Positions 33,260 through 43,707 of a DNA stretch of 64,000 nt are shown here, one piece after another. A model generated the notes under the pieces. It had not been told where the DNA came from. It saw only the letters and a list, made by a program, of their open reading frames with translations, and did no database searches. How positions within the stretch are numbered: position 1 is the stretch's first letter; every line of letters begins with the position of its first letter. The stretch spans positions 16,278,601 through 16,342,600 of the forward strand of contig CM072805.1 in NCBI GenBank assembly GCA_037013495.1. The letters run 5' to 3'. A program made the position numbers and the translations under genes. The stretch comes from Hippophae tibetana. Taxonomy: Eukaryota > Streptophyta > Magnoliopsida > Rosales > Elaeagnaceae.

Positions 33260-33570
33260 TTAACGACACCAGATATTCTTTACTTGGGTGCACAACTTCT
33301 GGATGGGTGAAGGATGGATGATCGAAAGTTTTTGAAAATGCAGTGAACATTTGAACGATGTGTTGGAAGTTTGAAATATCTGTTTGAACAATTGTTGTTG
33401 GGTATGGATTTGCCTAGGTGTGAGTTTTGGGTTCAGAGGTGTGTTGTGGGAGGTGCGAAGAGCTTGCAGCTCGATCAACACCGCTTGTATATGCTCGAAT
33501 CTGCACTCATTTCGTGCCAAAATTTTAGATTCTTCGTTGAAGATCTTGGCATCAAAACGGTTTTCCATGG
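33260..33570 (-). pseudogene. Leader frame of the gene-capturing retroelement (possible gag remnant)
   Basis: Directly after the primer-binding site the minus strand encodes MENRFDAKIFNEESKILARNE and a helix-like stretch (FEHIQAVLIELQALR). Its position and helical start resemble the N terminus of gypsy-type gag proteins, but I see no capsid or zinc-knuckle motif. It runs into RPL4 sequence near 33245. It could supply a start codon for a fusion product, though frames downstream are broken. Confidence 0.45.
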
Positions 33571-33578
33571 CTGGAACC

Positions 33579-33591
33579 GGCTTTGATACCA
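33579..33591 (-). other. Primer-binding site of the gene-capturing retroelement
   Basis: TGGTATCAAAGCC on the minus strand, one base inside the 5' LTR, nearly complements initiator tRNA-Met (TGGTATCAGAGC). Confidence 0.8.
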
Positions 33592-33592
33592 T

Positions 33593-33795
33593 TGTTACAT
33601 GAAGAAATTTCAAAGAGGTAGGGGAAAAGAGAAACTAAGAAAGAGAGAAAAATTGTATAATATTTCTTATCCCATTTTTTAAATAACTATGGCTATATAT
33701 AACCTTACAAGAAAATTAAAGAAAGCAAAAGGATTGTGTGAAAGAAATGGGTGAGTGTGTGAGGAAGCACCTCTCCCTAGCAGCCTAATGGTCCC
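33593..33795 (-). repeat. 5' LTR of the gene-capturing retroelement, distal part (split)
   Basis: Matches 29491-29700. The LTR is interrupted at GTCCC by the element 33796-39321 and resumes at 39327-39380. Confidence 0.88.
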
Positions 33796-35118
33796 TAATG
33801 AGTGCTCAAAAAGTACTAAAATTACCATGATTTGATGCACGTTAATTGATTAAAAATGTATACATTTATATAAATCTATCTTTTCGGACTCAGAGGTATT
33901 TTTATTGTTTTTGATGTATTTTTGCTTAAAAAAGTAACTTAAAAACTTGAAGAAAAAGACTGGAGACAATACATCACAAATATATTCATAAAGCAAATGA
34001 GGAAAGGTCAAAAAAATATGTAAAAATTGGAAAAATGGGTCAAAAAGGAGGAAATCGCGCACACAGTAGCCCAGCAGCGCAGCTAACGCGCACAACGTGC
34101 CCAGCTGCACCGAACAACGTGCACACATCACTCAGTAAACGCGCGCTGTATCGCCCAGTCCGTGCGTGCCACTACCCCTACACCACCATGACTTCAGCAA
34201 TACGATGTCATCATTCACTACTCCACGCTTTCTCAAATTTTAATCATTTTTTCACCCACTTTTTCTTCCCCTCCTCACCTATAAATACCCTCATTCTCTT
34301 CACCTAAAAACACATCTTCTTCTCTCTTTCTTTCTCTCCATTTATTAGTTTTTAGTTTTTCTTTGTTAGTTTTTCTTAGGTTTAGAGTTATTCTCTTTTT
34401 GAGAAGAACTAATTATGTTTTTGTAATTTTTTTTTATTCAATAAATGGATGTGCAAATTCTGTTTGGAGGTTTTCCAGCGACAAGAATAACATCAAAGTA
34501 CTGTAAGGATTTTAATTTCTTTACAGTTATTTTTTATGCTTTATTCTTACATGTTATATTTAATTTGTCTTGGATTAAATTTAACTTTGCTGGATGTTTG
34601 TAAACATAATATAATAATAACGTTATTATACTTGCGAAATATTAAATACGTAAAAATCTCTAAAATGAATTGATTTTATTTTTATTCAAGATTTTATATT
34701 AAGAATGTTAGAGAGAAATATATTATTTTTCATTACAAATTTAAATCTAAAAATTAGATTTTAAGGTTTAGTTATCCGGTCTGATTTAGAGTAATGCTCT
34801 TTTATTTGTTGGTACAATCGCCTAGTAGTTAGAGTGGAGCTCTATTTCAAAAGCTTTATAAGAATTATTATCTGAAAATGTATTGACAACATGTTTTCAA
34901 TAGTGGTTTCAAAACTTGAAAGTTAGTACTCGGATAACTAAATTCTTAAGTTTAATTTGGACACCTTGAATAAAGTTTAAACTGTCTAACCCCACCAAAG
35001 GTGACATTTAAATGGTTCATTTTCAATCTCTTAGAAAAAAAGAATTAATTTAATTAACCAAATTAGTTATCAACCTCACTCATAGATGTTAATTGATTTG
35101 TTTAGTTAACAAAGAATA
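33796..35118 (+). repeat. Left LTR arm, plus orientation, 3'-truncated
   Basis: About 1.32 kb matching the inverse of 37970-39321 with frequent small differences. It includes a short GC-rich stretch at 34050-34170, a TATA region and a polyadenylation-type AATAAA. Homology to the right arm stops near 35118; the last about 450 bp of the LTR are missing here. Confidence 0.8.
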
Positions 35119-37547
35119 TCTAGCCCCACCATTCTTTCCTAAGAGCACTCTTGGTTAATACTGATTATATTATTTTAACTTAGATATTATACTTAAAAAA
35201 ACAAAAACAAAAAATTCTGAAACTATCTCCAAAATTTTAAAGTTTTAATTACAATCTAAGGAGTTAGTTGTTTTGTTTGATCTAGGTACAATTGTGTTTT
35301 GATGCCTTTAATTATTTGATTTGTACCTAGATATGGGTTATCTAAAACCCACAAGCATGTCCCTAGTTTTAAGTACAGAAAAATTTGAAAATCCATAGGA
35401 CATGACTGAAAAAGTATAAGTAGACAATCTTGTCTTACTTGTAGGTTTGATTGACTCAACGATGAGGGGAGATTGAGGTTACTTAAAATGAAATCACCAA
35501 GTTACGCCTTGCTAAGAGGTTAAACTAAGCACTAGATGGGAGACAACCCGTCATTTTAGGTAACTTCCTCTTATTTGTTTTATTCACTTCATTTCTATGT
35601 TTATTTTAGTTTAATTACATTTGAATAGTTTTAAAATTGTTAAAATTAAAAATATTTGTTAAGATGTTAGAGGTTCACATCAATATATTTGTGTGCATTT
35701 TAATGAACATGATGGATGCACCTGCATTTCTCCATCACTACTTGCAACATTCTCAAGAAATAGGTAATATTTTTTCTCTTTTCTCTTTATCTTTAATTGA
35801 AAGTTGTTACATTGAGGACAATGTAAGTTCTAGGTTAGAGGTGGTGAAAAGTTACCATGCTTAATTTAAAAAAAAAGATTTAACAATTTTTAAAAAATAA
35901 AATAAAAAATAATTTTTTTTCTTTTTTATGTTCACATTTTCATTTTTATTGTGTTTGGTTTTATTTTCTTTGTGTGATTTAGTAATTTTTGGAATTTAAA
36001 AAAAATCTCAAAAAATTGTCATTTCTTTAAATCAAATTTAAGTAAATAGTTAAGTCTTTTGTACTATTAGATTAATTTTTGAAAACATATCATGAAATAT
36101 TTTGTAATTGTTTTTTGTAATTAGTTAGTTTTTGTCATAACTAGTATTTCTTGATAAGATGTGGAAATTATATTAAATCCAAAATCGATGTTTATGAATT
36201 TGTTTTAGTGGAGACTATTTTTGTGAGATATAATTTGAGCCTAATTTCCTTTATTTAGAGTGAAATAATATTTTTTCTACTTCAAACACATTTCTTATTT
36301 CTTCAAATTTTTAGATGATCTCTATAGGTATTACCATTGAATGTATGAATTTTTTCTCTCATCCTAATAGAGTGTCGTATATTTATTATTATTATTTTTG
36401 CTTAGATTAAATGACTTGAGTATAAATTGATAGTATATGCTTTTATCTCATTCATGCATGACTACTAAAAAAAGAGATTTATCTGGGGTTACCTAAACTA
36501 AAATCAAACAGAAAAGCCACAAAATTAACCACTCACCAAAATCCTAAAAATACGTACAATTTGTACATGGGTTGACTCTCTAAAAAATATATATATTGAA
36601 AAAAATCTTCAAAAAAAAGAGAGAGATAAAGAATATATAGTATAATCTACATACTATGACCCACATTGCCTACAAAGTTGTAAGTAAAGGCTAATTACAA
36701 AAGGAAGATATAGAAAGTAATTCCATAAAAAGTCATTGCATTTTCTTCATTTGTAAAAGGCATATATCTTGAATTTTTTTCTTAATGAGTTTGATTTATG
36801 CATGAAAATAATTTTTATATATGATATCTTTATAATTTATACATTTGATTCCTTCCATGAGATCAATGTCAAAATAACACTTTGAGCCTTTATTCTTTAT
36901 ACATATGCGAAAATATTAGTTCATTTTTATACATCAACTCTTTCGCATATAAATTAGTATGAGTGTTTGAACCCATAGGATTCAGTGTTTTGAGAGTATT
37001 GACTTATGAGGAATGAGTCGAAGCGAATTCAGATTCATGACACTGAAATTGGGTGAAATTAAATTGATACATTTTTTATATGAAATATGAAAATGATTTT
37101 CGACTAATTATTATAATAAATCATGATTGTTTAAGAAGATTAAAATAACTTATGTTTTAGATTTTAATTATGATCTTAAAGGAGATTAAAAGTATGAGAC
37201 ATTTTTGTGTTATGTTGCATGTTGTTTTCTTTTATTTTATTCTTAAAAGTTAATTTTTAATTTTGTTGTAATTTTAGTTTCTAAGATGTTGTTTTTATTA
37301 TTTGTTTTTTTTACCTTTTACATTTTAGTTCAATGTTTGTGGGTATCATTACTGAAAACCCTTACGAGACTCAAACTCGTCCACTAGGGCAACCTAGGGG
37401 TTTAAAGGCTTGTTGCATATGCTAAATGCAACCGTGTCAATCCACGGAAGTGATTTAGGATAGTTTAATTTTTAGTTTTTATCTCTTCTCTTGCTAAGGG
37501 ACAAGCAAGAAGCTGGTTGGGGGTTGTGAACTTGATGGGAAAAACCG
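35119..37547 (+). other. Internal remnant of a gypsy-type element (post-pol region)
   Basis: Non-coding sequence with plus-oriented landmarks of plant gypsy 3' regions: a TTAAACTAAGCAC...GGGAGACAACCCGTC block near 35520, CATTGAGGACAATGT near 35811, and GGGACAAGCAAGAAGCTGG then a G-rich tract up to 37547. No protein-coding domain is left. Confidence 0.55.
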
Positions 37548-39321
37548 GCATTGCCAATCCTACCAATACTTTGGTTTGATATTTATAAACCTCTTGCAAG
37601 TGCACAAATCATTTCATAGAAAATGATAAGTATACTCCCAAGGTCGATCTAAGGAAGGAATATATGTAGTTTTTAATTTATTATTCAAACTTTTAAGAAC
37701 GAAATTAAATCCTAAACATCCTGTCACGATATTTGGATTTTTGTGTTTCTAATCTAATAACATAAAAATAAACATAGATACAGATTTAATAAATATTGAT
37801 GCAAATTTTATCATTTATAATAGTGGAGTATTTATGGATATAATAACTACGTAATTATGCTTGCTCATATTATTTAGGTTACTAAAGATATAAATTGATA
37901 TTTATTGATTCTCTCTTTTTTATATGAATACTACATTTGGTAGAGTTAGATATTCTTTGTTAACTAAATAAATCAATTAACACCTATGGGCGGGGTTGAT
38001 AACTAATTTGGTTAATTAAATTAATTCTTTTTTTTTCTTTCTAAGAGATTGAAAATGAACCATTTAAATGCCACCTTTGGTAGGGTTAGATAGTTTAAAC
38101 TTTATTCAAGGTGTCCAAATTAAACCTAAGAATTTAGTTATCCGAGTACTAACTTTCAAGTTTTAAAACCACTACTGAAAACATGTTGTCAATAAATTTT
38201 CAGATAATAATTCTTATAAAAACTTTTGAAATAGAGCTTCACTCTAACTATCGGGCGATTGTACCAACAAATAAAAGAGCACTACTCTAAATCAAACCGG
38301 ATAACTAAACATTAAAATCTAATTTTTCAGATTTAAGTTTGTAATGAAAAATAATATATTTCTCTCTAACATTCTTAATATAAAATCTTGAATAAAAATA
38401 AAATTAATTCATTTTAGAGATTTTTACCTATTTAATATTTTGCAAACATAACAACGTTATTATTATATCATGTTTACAAACAGCTAGGAAAGTTCAATTT
38501 AATCACAGACAAATTAAATATAACATGTAATAATAAAGCATAAAAAATAACTGTAAAGAAAATAAAATCCTTACAGTACTTTGATGTCATTCATGTTGCT
38601 GGAAAACCTCAAAATGGAATTTGCACGTCCATTTATTGAATAAAAAAGAAAATAAATTACAAAAACATAATTAGTTATTCTCAAAAAGTGAAGAACTCTA
38701 AACCTAAGAAAAACTAACTAAGAAAAGATAAAAACTAAGAAAAATTAAAAACTAAGAAAAACTAAAAACTAAAAACTAAGAAATGGAGAGAAAGAAAGAG
38801 AGAAGAAGATGTGTTTTATAGGTGTGTTTTTAGGTGAAGAGAATGGTGGTATTTATAGGTGAGGAGGAGAAGAAAAAGTGGGTGATATGGCACAGACTGG
38901 GCGATACGGTGCGTACTGACCGGGGGTTAATAAGCGTGCACACGCACGGATTAAGTGATGCGCGCATGTTGTTCAGCGCGGCTGGGCACGTTGCATGCGT
39001 TGGCTGGCGCTACTGGGTGACTGCGTGCGCGATTTCCTCCTTTTTGACCTTTTTGACTCATTTTGTCCAATTTTTCCTTATTTTTTGACCTTTTCTCATT
39101 TAATTTATGAATATATTTGTGATGTATTGCCTCCAGTATTTTTCTTCGAGTCTTTAAGTTACCTTTTTAAGCAAAAATACCTGAAAAACAATAAAAATAC
39201 CCGTGATTCCGAAAAGACAGATTTATATAAATATATGGTAAAATCATATAAATATATATATTTTTAATCAATTAACGTGCATAAAATCATGGTAATTTTA
39301 GTACTTTTTGAGCACTCATCA
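37548..39321 (-). repeat. Right LTR arm, minus orientation
   Basis: About 1.77 kb. On the minus strand it begins TGATGAGTGC and ends CCCATCAAGTTCA. A third copy of this LTR family lies at about 54438-56073, also on the minus strand, and shares the AGTATACTC..AAGGTCGATCTAAGGAAG block near its far end. Confidence 0.75.
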
Positions 39322-39326
39322 GTCCC

Positions 39327-39380
39327 CTTCCCACTTATGTAACAACCCCTGTGCCAAGCTACTCAATTCAGCACATAACA
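39327..39380 (-). repeat. 5' LTR of the gene-capturing retroelement, outer part
   Basis: This 54-bp piece completes the LTR interrupted at 33795. On the minus strand it supplies the TGTTATGTGC start. Confidence 0.85.
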
Positions 39381-39759
39381 TTACATTCAATCAATTTGTT
39401 TTACATTGATAATTTGTATGATAGAAAAATAGATCAATAATGATAACTATACGCTATTAAAAAACATACATACGACTTCGGTTTTTAACTATGGCCACGA
39501 TTATAAGAACCGAGGCCTAAGTGAGAGAGACCATAGGTAATGACCTATGGCCTCAGTTTTCTAATAATTGAGGCCATAGGGTATACATAAATTACAAAAA
39601 AATACAATTAGTAATTACAATATTAAAAATCATATTATATTAAAATTAAAAGTATAATTATATTTGAGAGTTTATTATATATACACAAAAAGAAATTAGT
39701 ATTACAAACTAACTTTTTAGTATTAATAACAAACATGAAAAAAACTTAGTATATTACCA

Positions 39760-40220
39760 ACACCAGCAGCGACGCAGCAGCGCCAATACACCAGCGCACC
39801 AGCACAGTGCCATCAGTAACACCAGCTTAGAGCCAACAGCACCAACACAATGCATCACCAGCACAGTGCCATCAGCAACACCAGCTCAGAGCTAGCAGCA
39901 CTAGCACAGCGCCATCAGTAACACCAGCTCAGAACCAGTAGCACCAGCTCAGAACCAGTAGCACCAGCACATCGCCATTAATAACACCAGCTTATTGCCA
40001 GCAGCACTAGTACATCGCAGCACCAGCATAGCACCATCAGCAACACGAGCTCAGAGCCAACAGCACCAGCACCAATAGCACATCATTAGTAGTGCCAACA
40101 CCATTAGTGCCAGCACCAACAATGCCAGCACCAGTACCAACAGCGCCAGCAATGCCAGCACCAGTACCAACAGCGCCAGTAGTAGCACAACGCTATTAGC
40201 AGAACCAATAGCGCTGCAAC
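39760..40220. repeat. GC-richer minisatellite in CACTA 2
   Basis: Imperfect tandem units of roughly 50-60 bp built from ACCAGCACAGTGCCATCAGT and AACACCAGCTCAGAGCCA words. The Leu/Val/Ala-rich translation on the minus strand is an artefact of the repeat. Confidence 0.85.
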
Positions 40221-40361
40221 AGTAGCAGGGAGATTTAAATAAATTTAACAACAATAGTACCAATAACAATCAATTTAACAACAATCAAAAGAGGAATAAG
40301 TAAAAGAAAAGAACATTTCCATACATGAAAAGATGACATATTTTAAAGTCAATAGTACCTC

Positions 40362-40490
40362 TAAAAAAGTAATCATGTAGACTTTGATTTGGAACATATT
40401 CATAAACAAGAAGGCTATCATGGCCTGTAATGGTGTATCCCAACAATTCTACCAGGACATTGATATTTTGATCAATACTGTTTCAATAAC
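40362..40490 (-). pseudogene. Captured receptor-like kinase fragment
   Basis: On the minus strand one exon-sized segment reads [29 protein letters not shown], the hinge region between the two lobes of plant receptor-like kinases (usual form VxLLGYC...[11 protein letters not shown]). Nothing of the catalytic HRD or DFG motifs follows, so it is a single captured exon or part of one. A possible second scrap (GKKVTWDLSN) lies near 40620. Confidence 0.75.
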
Positions 40491-41109
40491 AAGTCAAACT
40501 TTCCAGAAAAAAGAGACAGATGCATAAATACACATGTAAATAGAGACAAAGAAGAGTCAGTTAAAATGGAATGAAAAGAAGACAAAAAAGCATTAGCCAG
40601 CACATTACTTAGATCCCAAGTTACTTTCTTTCCCAAAATATGGATAAAATATGCTAAAGGAGAATGTCTAGGCTAACTATTTTCAGTTAGATGCTGCCGA
40701 AGATCACAAAAACCGATTATCCGCTGCAGATAGAACCCTAAATCTCACCTAACAAATTACAAATCAGCTTTAGATCATGAACTTAAAACACCAACCCAAA
40801 TGTTATCACACAAGAAAAATTATGACATTTGCATCTAAAGCTAAAAAAAGAAAATTGAAGCATGAGCATTGACTTACCCCTACCAATATATGGCTAGAGA
40901 ATACATCAATTGCTGGCAAAATGCCACTGCAATAGTATAAAAAAAATTATAATCAACAATAGAAAAAAATGCCACTACAATAGTATAAACAAAAAAAACT
41001 ATAATCAACAACAAAACTTATATTTTTTTTATCGTAATAGAAGAATTTATATGAGAACTCAAATATTAAAATGACTTTACTTCTCTCAGGTCTATTCTGG
41101 TTTATTTTC

Positions 41110-41146
41110 AAACACTTGATATGTGTAAAAAGCATATCAAGTGTTT
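41110..41146. other. Perfect 14-bp hairpin next to the VPS35 fragment
   Basis: AAACACTTGATATG at 41110-41123 and its inverse CATATCAAGTGTTT at 41133-41146 are separated by 9 bases. The right arm includes the end of the VPS35 exon, so the left arm may be an inverted duplicate of exon sequence. Confidence 0.8.
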
Positions 41147-41222
41147 GTAAGTGATATTCATCAGGAAAGACTTGAATTATGCATTCCATCAAATAACATT
41201 CGGCTAGTTGATCTTTACAGGA
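41130..41222 (-). pseudogene. Captured VPS35 (retromer) exon fragment
   Basis: On the minus strand the segment reads CKDQLAECYLMECIIQVFPDEYHLQTLDML, which I recognise as a conserved N-terminal block of plant VPS35, the cargo-selective retromer subunit. Only about 30 residues are present. The downstream side turns into the hairpin at 41110-41146. Confidence 0.85.
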
Positions 41223-41612
41223 TGCCAAGGAAAATTGAAGTATTGTTTAAACCAAAAGTATCAAATCCATCAATTAATTAAACTAATATTGGTTGATGTT
41301 CATCCAAACATGTGCAGGAACTGAACAACAAATAACAATCAAACTAGTCCTTTTAGCATAAAAGGAAAATAAATATAATTAAAAATAAAACAACAGTAAT
41401 AAAAACAAAACAGTTAGGCCTCCCTTTCATTCCCATCTCAAGTGTTATAAATATAATGAGAGAGTGTTTCTATCTCTTATATTTTCTTTGCAACAAAACA
41501 AAACCAGTCAAAGATTTCACCAAAAAAAATGAAAAGCTGGTTAAAAAATTAATGAAAGTAGAATACATCAATAATCACATATTCAATGGATATGGATGTT
41601 ACCTTCACAACT

Positions 41613-42245
41613 TTGGCTCCATAATCTGTAGCAAGTATAAAATCCCCTGTTGATATTTTAACTCTGTTTGCACCATCACCACTTGTTCCAACTATATCTA
41701 CTACATCATGCAAGCCTTCTACCTTCACATTGTGATCGATCATCGCTCCTGCCAAGCCAACAATTTGCTAGGTTACAAAATTTCACAAATGATCTCTTTC
41801 ACTAAGTCTAAACATCTCTCTGCATAATATTGACCACAATGCATATTAATCTCTAAATGAGGCTTACTTAATGTGAGGATAATAACAATAAAAATAAATA
41901 TGAGTATATCATGAAAAAATAACTCACTTTCTTGTAAGTCTCTCCTTTGGCTCTCAACAACATAAGAAAATCATTAATTAATGCCTCATCAGCATCATTC
42001 AGCAAGAAATTCACACGATTGATCAAAGAATCAATCCGCTGCCAAAATCCACCATAGAATAATAAAAAATACATATTAAATTTCCTAGAAAACCAAATAT
42101 TCAAAACGGGTAAAGGATAAACTCAAACCTCACTGAAAGATGTCACATGTGGGATTGATTTTTCATCAATAGTAGGCAGAGCACTTACAAAAGAGATAGT
42201 CTTAGAAACAAACCAGATTGAACCAAAGACTGAAGCTTTACTCAG
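41613..42245 (-). pseudogene. Captured anthranilate phosphoribosyltransferase fragment with introns
   Basis: On the minus strand three exons can be joined by intact splice sites. Exon a (about 42245-42129) ends GAG and is followed by donor GTTTGAG; acceptor GCAG precedes exon b (42038-41927, RIDSLINRVNFLLNDADEALI and LLRAKGETYKK), which ends at donor GTGAGT; acceptor CTAG precedes exon c (41767-41613, IVGLAGAMIDHNVKVEG and DIVGTSGDGANRVKISTG), which ends at donor GTAACA. These match the N-terminal part of plastid anthranilate phosphoribosyltransferase (tryptophan synthesis), including the glycine-rich PRPP loop, here GTSGDGAN instead of GTGGDGAN. Only the 5' part of the gene is present, so it is a captured fragment. 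Introns of 90 and 159 bp are retained. Confidence 0.9.
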
Positions 42246-42660
42246 ATCTAACTTCTGGGTTTGTTCTTAAAGGATGATACAAAAACAAAGCAAAATTGAA
42301 CCAAAGACTGAAGTTTTACTCATATCTAATTTCTAGGCTTGTTCTTAAAGGATGATACAACAAGAACAGAGCACAAAACATAGAAAGAATCTAACCAGAT
42401 GGTTTAGGATGGTGAGATGAAGACGGTAAGATGAAGATGGTGAGACAAAGACGACGAGTTGAAAACGGCGAGACAAGGACATCAAGACGTAGAGTTGTAG
42501 AGAGGGTCGATTACTCCCTTATCTTAAAAAGATTAATTTATATATAAAAAACCCTAATTAACATATCAGTGCGAGTAGCCTAGGGCCGAGGAGAAAGGGA
42601 AAAAAAGAAGAAAAAAAAGGAAAAAAATGAGAGGAAAAAAGAAAAAAAAAGAGAAAGCGG
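42246..42660. other. Interior of CACTA 2, short local duplication
   Basis: The words ATTGAACCAAAGACTGAAG and GTTCTTAAAGGATGATACAA occur twice within 42220-42365, giving a local tandem duplication of about 80 bp. The rest has GA-rich low-complexity DNA (42590-42665) and no gene. Confidence 0.7.
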
Positions 42661-42862
42661 AAAAAATTGATTTTAATTTGGTGTAAATGAGAAAAAATTA
42701 ATAAGTTATGTATATGACCTCAGTTTTTCAATAATCGAGACCATATGGTATGCTATGGTCTCGATTTTTAAATAACCGAGACTATAAGGTATATCTATAG
42801 CCTCGATTTTTTAAAACACCGAGGCTAAATGTCTGAGACCAAAAGCATATATTGTAGTAGTG

Positions 42863-43707
42863 ATAGGATAACTCTGAAAAATACATATATGTATTTATTT
42901 TAAGTATTATTGACTTCCTCTACTAAAATGTTTATTCTTATTTAAAAAATCATTAAAAAAATAACCTCGCTTTTTTACATAATCCTCAAAAAATTATTTT
43001 TTCTTCCAATTTATTTATGCTATTAACAATTTAAAAAAACACAGTTTTTTTAAAAGGAAATAACTTAAATACTAAAATTATCTCTTATTATTTGACAATT
43101 TTTTTGAATTATTATAGCTTTTTGAAGAAAAAAAAAGATATCAATATGTAAGTTTGAATATTAAATTAATACCATTTAATAATAACAATAAAAATGTGTC
43201 TTAATTTAATAATATAAGCACCTCTGTCAAAACATAAAGGGGAAATAAAAGAATGTCAATATAAGGGAATTAATATCTTCTACTCAACACAATTTTGGGA
43301 AAGCAACACTAACGGCAAGAAATACTTGAAATGGTGAATTATTATCAAGACTTTTTTTTGGCTTCTACATAATAATATTAATTTTTTAAACTAATAAAAT
43401 AATTTGTTTTTATCTTTATTATACTTTTTTTATGTCAATTAAATTTCTTTAATTTAAGCATATTTTCGTCAATTGTTTCAAATTTATATTAAATATAGTG
43501 CATAATTAATAAAATAGGATGTGAGAATAATACAAACTAACTTCAAACCAAATATAAACAAATTTAAAGGAAACTAAAGGACACTAAACAAAGTACCAAA
43601 TCATCGAATTGTCATTTGTAGTCCCGTCTATGTGAAAGGAAATAAAATAAAAAATTTAGTTGCAAGCACATTTTATAAATTTATCAAATTAAAAAATGTA
43701 TATTTAT
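42863..43707. other. AT-rich spacer, nothing recognised
   Basis: Very AT-rich sequence between CACTA 2 and the copia LTR. No gene, RNA or repeat structure was recognised. Confidence 0.5.

Larger units (their letters stand above)
33796..39321. mobile_element. LTR retroelement derivative with mutually inverted LTRs
   Basis: The 5526-bp insertion is flanked by a perfect 5-bp duplication GTCCC (33791-33795 and 39322-39326) inside the outer LTR. The left end starts TAATGAGTGCTCAAAAAGTA; the right end is the inverse, ending TACTTTTTGAGCACTCATCA. The left arm (33796 to about 35118) carries TATAAATA (about 34279) and AATAAA (34440) in plus orientation. The right arm (39321 down to about 37548) is the same LTR in minus orientation. 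The middle, 35119-37547, has plus-oriented gypsy 3'-region marks: CATTGAGGACAATGT (35811) and a GGACAAGCAAG...GGTTGGGGGTTG tract just before 37548. No gag or pol remains. Confidence 0.75.
29491..39380 (-). mobile_element. Non-autonomous LTR retroelement carrying five host-gene fragments
   Basis: Two LTRs of about 260-270 bp lie at 29491-29760 and at 33593-33795 plus 39327-39380; the second is split by a younger element. On the minus strand the LTR starts TGTTATGTGC, has a TATATATAG region and ends ATGTAACA. One base further in lies TGGTATCAAAGCC (33591-33579), a tRNA-Met-type primer site, which fixes the minus orientation. Flanks GTACA (29486-29490) and TTACA (39381-39385) match at 4 of 5 positions and may be the decayed target duplication. 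No pol genes are present; the 3.8-kb body is a short leader frame followed by fragments of RPL4, ADP/ATP carrier, invertase, UBA1 and HSP70 genes, all in sense with the element. No clear polypurine tract is seen next to the 3' LTR. Confidence 0.85.
39452..42862 (-). mobile_element. CACTA element 2, non-autonomous, with captured host-gene fragments
   Basis: The right end is a good CACTA terminus (on the minus strand CACTACTACAATATATGC). The left end is eroded (CGCTATTAAAAAACATAC), but both sides carry the same 3-bp repeat ATA (39449-39451 and 42863-42865), as expected for CACTA insertion. Subterminal modules with CTCGGTTTT and GAGGCCATAGG recur in both orientations at both ends. There is no transposase; the interior holds a minisatellite and pieces of three host genes, all coding on the minus strand. 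Confidence 0.8.

Noticed and set aside
40051..40269. A Leu/Val/Ala-rich minus-strand frame resembling a membrane protein.
   Set aside because: It is the translation of the minisatellite in CACTA 2; the repeat unit accounts for the composition.
41613..42245. A real anthranilate phosphoribosyltransferase gene.
   Set aside because: Only the first exons are present, inside a CACTA element next to pieces of other genes, so it is captured cargo.
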